Shown here: one piece after another, positions 1-7,900 of the stretch
Layout of the letters: each line of letters opens with the position of its first letter
Numbering within the stretch: position 1 is the first letter of the stretch
Assembly: GCA_963773605.1 (NCBI GenBank)
Contig: CAVZBT010000008.1
Span: forward strand, 124,001-188,000
From: CAVZBT01 sp963773605
GTDB taxonomy: Bacteria; Acidobacteriota; UBA6911
DNA length: 64,000 nt
Direction of reading: 5' to 3'
Made by a program: the position numbers and the translations under genes
Notes under the pieces: generated by a model
What the model was told of the DNA's origin: nothing
The model's input: the letters and a program-made list of their open reading frames with translations, nothing else
Databases searched by the model: none

Positions 1-315
1 GACCAGGTCATGCGCGAACTGATCCAGGACGGCTACCTGCCGAGTTTCTGCACCGCGTGCTACCGTCTCGGCCGCACCGGGGAGCACTTCATGGAATTCG
101 CCATTCCGGGATTCATCAAGCGCTTCTGCACCCCGAACGCGTGTACCACCCTGGCCGAGTACCTCGTCGACTACGCCTCCCCCGAAACGCGCCGGGCGGG
201 CGCGGCGCGGATCGACCAGGAAATGATCCAGATCGAGGACGGGCCGCTGAAGAGCAAGTTGCGCGACCGGTTGCGTCGCATCGAGGACACCGGGGACCGG
301 GACCTCTACTTCTAG
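1..315 (+). CDS. hydG: [FeFe]-hydrogenase maturase HydG, C-terminal fragment
   Basis: This is the last ~104 codons of a gene that starts outside the window. HydG is a radical-SAM tyrosine lyase that makes the CO and CN ligands of the [FeFe]-hydrogenase H-cluster. The visible part holds the C-terminal auxiliary cluster signature: a CTAC pair followed 22 residues later by a third Cys in a RFCTPNA context, after the LPSFCTACYR-GRTG block characteristic of HydG. The reading frame is open from base 1 and stops at 315. The next gene is hydF, 128 bp downstream on the same strand, so the two are probably co-transcribed. The identification rests on this C-terminal motif and on the neighbour; the radical-SAM core is not visible. 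Confidence 0.9.
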   Translation, partial: DQVMRELIQDGYLPSFCTACYRLGRTGEHFMEFAIPGFIKRFCTPNACTTLAEYLVDYASPETRRAGAARIDQEMIQIEDGPLKSKLRDRLRRIEDTGDRDLYF

Positions 316-443
316 CGCGCCCCGGGGGGATGAGCGTCCGCGAGGCTGCAACCGGCTCGGGATGGCTCGCCGCCGAGGAATCGATCGCCGGAATTGCCGG
401 AGGGCGCGACCCGGCTCGGCTCGCCGCCGTCGAGGGAGATGCC

Positions 444-1658
444 ATGATCACCGCACCCAAAGGGATGCGTTTGCACATCGGGTTGTTCGGCCGCCGCAAC
501 GTGGGCAAGTCGTCGCTGCTGAATGCCCTCACACGCCAGCAGGTCTCGATTGTCTCCAACGTGCCGGGAACCACAACCGACCCGGTCGAAAAACCGATGG
601 AGTTGCTTCCGCTCGGCCCGGTGCTGTTCATCGACACGGCAGGAATCGACGACGCCGGTGCACTCGGCGATATGCGCGCCGAGCGCACCCGGCACGTATT
701 CGAACGCACCGATTTAGGGATCGTCGTCGCCGAGGCCGGGCACTGGGGCGATTTCGAGGAAGGGATCCTGTCGGCACTGACGGCCCGAAAGACTCCGGCG
801 CTCGTCGTGTTCAACAAGACCGATGTCGGCCTCACGGACGGGGGCACCATCGCGGCGCTGCGGTCGCGCAGCTTACCGGTCGTCGAGACCGCAGCCACGC
901 TCGGCAGGGGCATACCCGAGCTCCGGGAAAGCCTCATCCGGTCCGCCCCTGAGCCGTTCATGAACGCGCCCACGATCGCGGGGGACCTGATCGCTCGGGG
1001 CGAACTGGTCGTGCTGGTCGTCCCGATCGATCTCGAGGCGCCCCGGGGCCGACTGATCCTGCCGCAGGTCCAGTCGATCCGTGACGTGCTGGACCACGAC
1101 GCGTACTGCCTGGTCGCCAAGGAACGGGAACTCCGGGATGCGCTCGACCGGCTCAAGCGTCCGCCCGCCCTGGTCGTCACGGACTCCCAAGCCTTCCTGC
1201 GGGTCGCCGCCGACGTGCCGCCCGAGGTTCCGCTCACCTCGTTCTCCATCCTGTTCGCGCGGCTGAAAGGCGACCTGCAGGAGTTCGTCAACGGGGCCAG
1301 GGCCATCGACCGTCTCGGTTCCGGCGACAAAGTGCTGGTGCTCGAGGCGTGCACACACCACCCGATCGGCGAAGACATCGGCCGGGTAAAGATCCCGCGC
1401 TGGGTTCGTCAATACACGGGCGCGGACCTGGAATTCGTCCACATGCAGGGCCACGACTTCCCCGCAGACCTCGGCCCGTACAGCCTCGTGATACATTGCG
1501 GCTCATGCATGCTGAACCGCCGCGAGGTCATGTCGCGCATCCTCCGCTGCCGCGAGGCGGGCATCCCGATCACGAACTACGGCGTTGCCATAGCGTTTTC
1601 GCTGGGCATGCTCGAGCGGGCCCTCTCCCCGTTTCCAGGACTCGCGTGCAGATCCTGA
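444..1658 (+). CDS. hydF: [FeFe]-hydrogenase maturation GTPase HydF
   Basis: This 404-residue protein is the scaffold on which the 2Fe subcluster of the H-cluster is assembled and delivered to the hydrogenase. The N-terminal GTPase domain has a P-loop (GRRNVGKSS, about residues 16-24), a GTTTDP switch, DTAGI (G3) and NKTD (G4). The C-terminal cluster domain shows the family pattern C303-x-H305 followed by H351-C352-x-x-C355. The start at 444 is chosen because a GAGGGAGA Shine-Dalgarno sits just upstream and homology begins there; the open frame continues upstream to 57, but that stretch is the shadow of hydG. Length matches the family (about 400 residues). Maturation of an [FeFe]-hydrogenase is a firm inference, although the hydrogenase itself is not in view. 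Confidence 0.95.
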   Translation: MITAPKGMRLHIGLFGRRNVGKSSLLNALTRQQVSIVSNVPGTTTDPVEKPMELLPLGPVLFIDTAGIDDAGALGDMRAERTRHVFERTDLGIVVAEAGHWGDFEEGILSALTARKTPALVVFNKTDVGLTDGGTIAALRSRSLPVVETAATLGRGIPELRESLIRSAPEPFMNAPTIAGDLIARGELVVLVVPIDLEAPRGRLILPQVQSIRDVLDHDAYCLVAKERELRDALDRLKRPPALVVTDSQAFLRVAADVPPEVPLTSFSILFARLKGDLQEFVNGARAIDRLGSGDKVLVLEACTHHPIGEDIGRVKIPRWVRQYTGADLEFVHMQGHDFPADLGPYSLVIHCGSCMLNRREVMSRILRCREAGIPITNYGVAIAFSLGMLERALSPFPGLACRS

Positions 1659-1677
1659 ATCCTCGGGCCCGGTGAGG

Positions 1678-1683
1678 TATAGT
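1678..1683 (+). promoter_or_regulatory. candidate -10 box upstream of the PhyH gene
   Basis: TATAGT lies 39 bp before the start codon of the PhyH-family gene and just after the hydF stop. No convincing -35 hexamer is seen at the proper spacing, so this is only a candidate. Confidence 0.3.
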
Positions 1684-1721
1684 AGCGGTAGGTCCTCCCC
1701 CCTGTCCCGCTGGAGGCCGCC

Positions 1722-2552
1722 ATGAGCCAACTCCCCTTGACCCGGGAGCAGACCGCGCAATTTCACACCGACGGCTACATCATCTGCCGGAGCTACTTCG
1801 ACCGCGAGGAGATGGACCTCCTGCTGCGCACGGCACGGGCCGACCGGCTCATGCTCAGCCACAACTACCCCGTCAAGGACACCGCCGGGCGCGAGAGCAA
1901 GCTCTCCCTGTGGAACCACCCAGGCGACGACCTCTACGGCGTCATCGCCCGCAGCCGGCGCGTCGTGGACGCAATGGAGCAATTGCTCGGCGGGGAGGTC
2001 TACCACTATCACTCGAAGATGATGCTGAAGGAGCCCGAAGTAGGCGGTGCCTGGGAATGGCACCAGGACTATGGCTACTGGTACCAGAACGGTTGCCTGC
2101 TGCCGGACATGGCGAGCTGTCTGATCGCCGTCGACCGGGCCACGCGCGCCAACGGCTGCCTGCAGCTGTTGCGAGGTTCGCACCGGATGGGCCGGATCGA
2201 CCACGGCCGCTCTGGCGAGCAGACGGGCGCCGACCCGGAACGGGTGCGCGAGGCGATGCAACGCTTCGAACTCGTGTACTTTGAGGCGGACCCCGGCGAC
2301 GCCCTGTTTTTCCACAGCAACACCCTGCACTGCTCGGCCCCGAATGTGAGCGCCCTTCCGAGGTGGACCCTCATCTGCTGCTACAACACCCGTGAAAACA
2401 ACCCCTACAAGGAACACCACCACCCGCGTTACACGCCCCTCGTCAAAGTGGACGACTCGATGATCAAAAAAGTGGGCGCGCGCGGCGCCGGCGTCGACCA
2501 GCAGTCGTTCCTGGACCCGGCCCGCGACCGCACCGTGAAACGCTCCGGATAA
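1722..2552 (+). CDS. phytanoyl-CoA dioxygenase (PhyH) family protein
   Basis: A 276-residue non-haem Fe(II)/2-oxoglutarate-dependent oxygenase of the PhyH superfamily. The double-stranded beta-helix shows the iron triad: H114-x-D116 in EWHQDYGYW, and a distal His in FFHSNTLH (H198 or H203). An Arg that could hold 2-oxoglutarate follows in the ALPRW stretch. The start is supported by GGAGG seven bases upstream. No signal peptide is seen, so it should be cytoplasmic. The substrate cannot be told: bacterial PhyH enzymes hydroxylate lipids, amino acids or natural products. It stands alone between hydF and a secreted hydrolase. Confidence 0.88.
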   Translation: MSQLPLTREQTAQFHTDGYIICRSYFDREEMDLLLRTARADRLMLSHNYPVKDTAGRESKLSLWNHPGDDLYGVIARSRRVVDAMEQLLGGEVYHYHSKMMLKEPEVGGAWEWHQDYGYWYQNGCLLPDMASCLIAVDRATRANGCLQLLRGSHRMGRIDHGRSGEQTGADPERVREAMQRFELVYFEADPGDALFFHSNTLHCSAPNVSALPRWTLICCYNTRENNPYKEHHHPRYTPLVKVDDSMIKKVGARGAGVDQQSFLDPARDRTVKRSG

Positions 2553-2682
2553 GTGCGCCGCGCCGGCTCGACGCGCGCCGGATCCCGCCTGGTCAGTGTC
2601 GTTCGTGATGGCCTCGAGAGTATCGCATGCGGGCGTGTCGCTCTGATATGATCGGCTCATTGTACAGCAGGAGAGGCGGACG

Positions 2683-3591
2683 ATGAGACACGGGCTGCTC
2701 ATGATGGTGTGTTTGTGCGGCGCTGTCGTAGCGGGTGCGGAAATCAAACAGTTCCCCGGCGGCAAGGAATTGCCGCATGACAAATACATACATGCGGTGA
2801 GCGAGGCGGTGTCGCCGGTAGAGCAGGTATATGTCAAAACCAAAGATGGGCTATACGTCGCTGCCGCCATGCGCAAACCGCAGGGGAACGGGCCATTCCC
2901 GGTCCTGATTCATTTCCATGGCGCCCCCGGCGGGCGCGGCATGGAGAAGCTGGTCACCTGGTCGCGCGGGGACACAGGCAGTCCCGTGTTCGAGCGCTTC
3001 CTGCAGGAGGGGTACGTCACGGTCGTGTCGGACTACCGTGCCGCGCAGATCACGCCACAGCAACCCGAAGACCCGAAAGCCATCAGCTATGCCGACGACG
3101 CCCTTGCCGTGCTCGAGTATGTCAAGAAGCTCCCGTACGTCGATCCTGACCGGATCAACGTATACGGAGTGAGCCTCGGGGGCGACGTGGTGATGAACCT
3201 GATCTCGCGGGTGAAGGTGCGGGCCGCGGTCCTCGGCGCGCCGGCGCCGATCCGCTTCCTGGGCGCACGGCCCAGCCCAAACGCCCCACCGGCAGAGCGC
3301 TTCAAGGGAATGACCATCGACTCTCCCGTGATTCAACAGAAACTGGCCTCCGTCCAGAACCCGATCCTGATCCTGGTCGGGACCGCCGACAGCCTGATGC
3401 CGATGGACCGGCTCCTGCACGATGAACTGGCGAAAGGTGGCAAGAACGTCACGATGGAGGTGTACGAAAGCGGCTACCACGATTTCTGCATGGGACCGCA
3501 GGGTCACGAGGGGCGCAAGGAACCGCTGATGGACATCACGCTCGCCGCCCTGGAAAGCACCCTGAAATTCCTCAAGAGCGCCGGTAATTGA
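2683..3591 (+). CDS. secreted alpha/beta hydrolase, prolyl-oligopeptidase/dienelactone-hydrolase type
   Basis: A 302-residue exported hydrolase. Residues 1-19 form a Sec signal peptide (hydrophobic LLMMVCLCGAVVAG, then Ala-Glu). The alpha/beta-hydrolase core has an oxyanion HFHGAPGG segment, the nucleophile elbow G-V-S164-L-G, an acid in GTADSLMP (near residue 240) and a catalytic His in SGYHDF (near residue 266), so the triad is complete. The start is supported by AGGAGAGG upstream. Such enzymes cleave esters or short peptides in the periplasm; the natural substrate is unknown. The next gene, rmlB, starts 33 bp downstream and could be co-transcribed. Confidence 0.85.
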   Translation: MRHGLLMMVCLCGAVVAGAEIKQFPGGKELPHDKYIHAVSEAVSPVEQVYVKTKDGLYVAAAMRKPQGNGPFPVLIHFHGAPGGRGMEKLVTWSRGDTGSPVFERFLQEGYVTVVSDYRAAQITPQQPEDPKAISYADDALAVLEYVKKLPYVDPDRINVYGVSLGGDVVMNLISRVKVRAAVLGAPAPIRFLGARPSPNAPPAERFKGMTIDSPVIQQKLASVQNPILILVGTADSLMPMDRLLHDELAKGGKNVTMEVYESGYHDFCMGPQGHEGRKEPLMDITLAALESTLKFLKSAGN

Positions 3592-3624
3592 CGCTCCGGT
3601 TCACGTATCGAATAGGCGGCTCTT

Positions 3625-4623
3625 ATGGCCATTTTTGTCACCGGGGGGGCGGGCTTCATCGGCTCGCAGTTCATCCGCGACTGGGTACACAGGTATCCCG
3701 GAGAGGAAGTGATCAACTTCGACCGGCTCACCTACGCCGGCAATCTTGAGAACCTGGCTTCGGTCGCCGGGCACCCGCGCTACCGGATGGTCAGGGGAGA
3801 CATCTGCGACGTCGAGGCTGTCCGCGACGCGCTACCCGAGGACTGCGACGCCCTCGTCCACTTTGCGGCTGAATCCCATGTGGACCGCAGCATCCTGAGT
3901 GCGGCTGAATTCGTCCGCACCAACGTGCTCGGGACACAGGTGCTGCTGGATGTAGCGCGCGAAAAGCGGGTCAGGCGCTTCCTGCACATCTCCACCGACG
4001 AGGTCGGGGGAAGCATTCCCGAGCCCGGGTTGTTTCGCGAGGACTCGCCTCTCGTCCCGAGCAGCCCATATGCGGCGAGCAAGACAGCAGCTGAGCACCT
4101 GGTCCGGGCCGCCGCGCACACTTTCGGCATCGATACGGTCATTACCAGGACAAGCAACAATTACGGCCCCTTCCAGTTCCCTGAGAAACTGCTGCCCCTC
4201 GCCATCAGCAATGCGCTCGCCGAACGGCCCATCCCGGTATACGGAGACGGCCTCCAGGTGCGCGACTGGATTCATGTCGCGGACAACAGCCGGGCGCTGT
4301 TGACGGTCCTCGAGAAGGGGCGCGCGGGCGCCACATACCATGTCGGCGGCGGTGATCCCCGGACCAACCTCAGCGTGCTCCGCGAGATCCTGCGCATTCT
4401 CGGGAAGCCCGCGAGGCTGCTGACCGCCGTGGCGGACCGGTTGGGACACGACCGCCGGTATGCCGTCGATTTTTCGCTCATCCGGAATGAACTCGGGTGG
4501 CGCCCCAGTATCGCTTTCCAGGAGGGCCTCCGGCTCACCATCGAGTGGTACAAGTCCAACCCGGAGTGGATCGCCCACGCTCTTGGCGGGGACGGACCCA
4601 AACAATGCTCTTCCTTTCAATGA
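3625..4623 (+). CDS. rmlB: dTDP-glucose 4,6-dehydratase
   Basis: A 332-residue extended short-chain dehydrogenase that converts dTDP-glucose to dTDP-4-keto-6-deoxyglucose, the second step towards dTDP-rhamnose and other deoxysugars. The NAD-binding motif GGAGFIG lies at residues 7-13, the substrate-proton residues appear as S-T-D-E around residues 123-126, and the catalytic Y-x-x-x-K as Y149 and K153. Length is normal for RmlB. The other rml genes are not nearby, so it is an orphan copy. A related UDP-glucuronate or CDP-sugar dehydratase is possible, but the TDEVGG and NNYGPFQFPEKL blocks favour RmlB. Confidence 0.88.
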   Translation: MAIFVTGGAGFIGSQFIRDWVHRYPGEEVINFDRLTYAGNLENLASVAGHPRYRMVRGDICDVEAVRDALPEDCDALVHFAAESHVDRSILSAAEFVRTNVLGTQVLLDVAREKRVRRFLHISTDEVGGSIPEPGLFREDSPLVPSSPYAASKTAAEHLVRAAAHTFGIDTVITRTSNNYGPFQFPEKLLPLAISNALAERPIPVYGDGLQVRDWIHVADNSRALLTVLEKGRAGATYHVGGGDPRTNLSVLREILRILGKPARLLTAVADRLGHDRRYAVDFSLIRNELGWRPSIAFQEGLRLTIEWYKSNPEWIAHALGGDGPKQCSSFQ

Positions 4624-4692
4624 CTTGGAGGAGATTCAGGCACAAAGACGGGTCTTAAATGAGCTTTTTACCGTCGTTTTCCGCAGTCAGCT

Positions 4693-4713
4693 GCCACCCG
4701 CCGAGCGGGTGGC
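4693..4713 (+). terminator. perfect 9-bp stem-loop 3' of rmlB
   Basis: GCCACCCGC and GCGGGTGGC form a 9-bp perfect stem with a CGA loop, 70 bp after the rmlB stop. There is no following T-run, so it may be a Rho-assisted or processing hairpin rather than a classic intrinsic terminator. The rest of the 375-bp gap (4624-4998) holds no gene I can support, but does hold the repeat at 4773-4880. Confidence 0.4.
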
Positions 4714-4772
4714 TTGCGGAGGGCTTCCGAAGGGAGGCGTTCCGATCTCGACCTCGCGGCCACAGCTGTAGC

Positions 4773-4880
4773 GTGCGGCGGCTTGACGCCGGTTTGGGAT
4801 CGCCGCCTCGGCGCCGACCCCTGGCCACTCCCAAGCGATCCAATGCAGTCCCGGAAAGTGGTGCCGAGGCACCTCACTCC
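4773..4880. repeat. intergenic GC-rich repeat, copy A (diverged)
   Basis: It begins with GTGCGGCGGCTTGACGCC, close to the terminal sequence of the perfect-TIR element at 42114, and ends with GAGGCACCTCACTCC, close to the right half of the hairpin at 25747. Its core (CCCTGGCCA-CCCAA-CGATCC, then TGCA-CCCGGAAAGTG) is shared with the copy at 9859-9950. It does not code for a recognisable protein. Confidence 0.65.
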
Positions 4881-4998
4881 ACAAGCGCTGTCTCTGTTTT
4901 TCCTATGCCTCACCGCCACAAGCTCTGGATTACCCAATTGGATTTAGCCGAGCGAGCGGGCGCACCTGCTCGCATCAACCGTCGCACTGGCAGGCGTC

Positions 4999-7900
4999 AT
5001 GATCGCTGAGCTTCTCAGCCTTAAGGCGGCACTGGAAATAGCCGGTGCGTGGTCGGCCGAGTCTGCGGCGGAGGTGGTACTTCGGGCGGAGAAAGCCGCT
5101 GCACCCGAGCCCGCCGACCCCGCGGACGCCGACGTCTGGCGACAATACCTGGACCTGACCGGGCGCGCGGGGTTCCTGCAGTACCTGCCCGACCGCGCGG
5201 GGAGGTATCGCTGGGCCGAAACAGCCTTCGGCGCGATCCGCTCATCCGGGTACACGCTCGCCGACTTGCTCGCACAACGCGTCCGCCGCCATCCGGACCG
5301 GCTGCTGTTCCGATGGGCGGATGCGGGCGCCCCGGAATGGACGTACGGCGCGGTGGACCGGCGGCTGCGAATGCTCGCGGGCCTTTTCCTCATCTCGGCG
5401 CCCGACGAACCGCGGGTCGCGATCCTCGCGGACAACTGCGTCGAGTCCGCCTGCTGCGATCTCGCCTGCCTCGTGGAGGGGATCTTCGTCACGCCGCTCA
5501 GCGTGCACTTCGACGGGCCGACCCTGTCATGGATCTTCGACCAGCTAGGCATCAACATCGTCGTCACCGACACCGATGAACGGCGCGACAGGCTCGAGGG
5601 CATTCGTTCCGTCGTGCGCCTGCCCTTCCGGGTTTTCCGCACCCGCCCCTCCGGAAAGAGCGGCTCGACGACGTCCCTGGACGGCGCCTGCATGACGCTC
5701 GATCTGACCGCGGTCGCGGAGCGGCTCCGCGGCAGGCCGCGGCCGGAGCTGCACTCCGCCGCCACCGCGATGTTCACCTCCGGGAGCACGGGCCTGCCTA
5801 AAGGGGTCGTCTTCTCCCAGTACAACATCGTGACCAAGAGGTTCGCCCGAGCCGCAGCATTGCCCGGGGTGGGAACGGGTGAAGTGCTCCTCTGCTACCT
5901 TCCCCTCTACCACACGTTCGGCCGCTACCTCGAAATGCTCGGCACTATTTTCTGGGGCGGTACATATGTGTTTGCCGGCAACCCCTCGGTCGAGACCCTC
6001 CTGGCGCAGATGCAGCGGGTCAGGCCCACCGGGCTCGTCAGCGTCCCCCTGCGCTGGAGCCAGATCCGCGACGCTGCACTGGAGGCCATGCGCGACCGCG
6101 AGGGGAGCCCTCAACACGAATCCGCCCTGCGCGAAATCGTCGGCGACCGGCTTCGCTGGGGGTTGTCGGCGGCAGGATTCCTGGATGCGAAAATCTTCCG
6201 TTTCTTCCAGCGCCATGGCGTCGACCTGTGCAGCGGCTTCGGGATGACCGAGGCAACCGGAGGGATCACGATGACGCCGCCGGGGGAGTATGTCGACAAC
6301 AGCGTCGGCATTCCGCTGCCGGGTGCCCGGATCCGTTTCAGTGGCGCCGGCGAACTGCAGGTTGCCGCCCCCTATGTGGCCCGCTACCTCCCGGAGGACG
6401 CGGGGACGCATCTGCCGGCTATCGATCCCGCCGGAGAATACTGGCTCCAAACGGGCGATTTGTTTAAGCTGCACGACAAGGGGCACCTAGAAATTGTCGA
6501 CCGCATCAAGGACATCTACAAAAACAGTCGCGGCCAGACCGTTGCGCCCCGCCGGGTGGAACAGAAGTTCGACGATGTCCCGGGGATCAAGCGGGCGTTC
6601 CTCGTAGGGGATCATCGCGACTACAACGTTCTGCTGCTTGTCCCCAACCCGGGGGAACCCGTCCTGCAGGCGCCCGTCGAGCAGTTCCAGGCCTATTTCC
6701 GTCACCTGGTCAGGGCCGCAAATGCGGGTCTGGCGCCCTACGAGCGCGTTGTCGGCTTCGCCGTGCTCGACCGCGACTTCGAGGTGGAACGCGGCGAACT
6801 GACCGCCAAGGGCTCGTACCGGCGCCGTATCATCGAGGAGCACTTCCGGCCGGCTATCGAAGCGCTGTACGAATCGAGCTTCGCGCTCCTCGAACTCGGC
6901 AGGTTCCGCGTCCGTATTCCCCGCTGGTTCTTCCGCGATCTGGGGGTGCTCGAGAGCGACATCGTCGCGGACGAGGGGGGCCTGCACAATACGCACGCCG
7001 GACTCTCGCTCAGGCTGGTCGCCGCCCCCGGCCAGAATGCGGTCCGTCTGGGCGACCTCGAATACGAACTGACGGGGCCCACAATCGACCTGGGGCTTTT
7101 CGTCCGTCAACCGAGGCTATGGGCGGGAAACCAGGCGCTGGTCGCTTTCTTCCCGTGCAAAGACGGGTGGGACGTGCCGCTGGCCGGGATTTCCGCCCAA
7201 GTCCGGTTGCCCTGGGACCGCGAATCGTTGGGACCGCTCGAGGGCACCGGGCATCTTGCCGGGCTGTCGGACGAGCGCTTGCGCGAAATCCACCACTGGT
7301 GCAGCCAGATGTTCCTGGGCTCGGGAGCCGGGATGTTCGAGGCGGTCCACCGCCTCGGGGAGGCGCTGCGGAATGCCGGGGCACGTTATGCACCGCTGAT
7401 CCGCAGGCGCCTGGAAGCGCTCGCGAGGCATCCCCAGGAGGAATTGCGCTGTCTTGCCTACCGGATACTGCTCGCCGATGAGCCCGGCGGGGAGTACAGC
7501 GAGTCGTTCCCCGCGTTCGTCGAATCGGGGCTAACATTCCTGACCGAGGATTCGATACGCCAAATCGCCGAATCGAACCTGGGGGAATCCCACCTCGACG
7601 CCTTGCGCCAGAGGCTCTTCCGTTATCGCCAGGATCTGGTGTGGCCTGCCGAACCGGTCACGCGCGAGCAGTTCCAGCGGATTTTTGCCCTTCTGGCCGC
7701 GTTCGCGCGCCGGCATCCGCACTACTTCGCCCCGGTGCGGGCGGAACTGGCCGCCTGGACGCTGCACGAACCCGACCCCGAACTCGCGCCCGCCGGAAGG
7801 GCCGCGCTCGACGCTGCCTGCCGCTGGTATCGGGATTCACTCCCGAAGGCCGCCGGTGCCGGTGCCGGGCAACGTGCGGCAGCCGGACAAGTACTTTTCG

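Noticed and set aside
57..443. Upstream extension of the hydF frame overlapping hydG
   Set aside because: It is out of frame with hydG, has no homology, and a proper ribosome-binding site and conserved HydF start lie at 444.
116..1378. Long minus-strand ORF opposite hydF
   Set aside because: A GC-rich shadow frame. The product is Arg/Ser-rich with no family features, and the plus strand is clearly coding.
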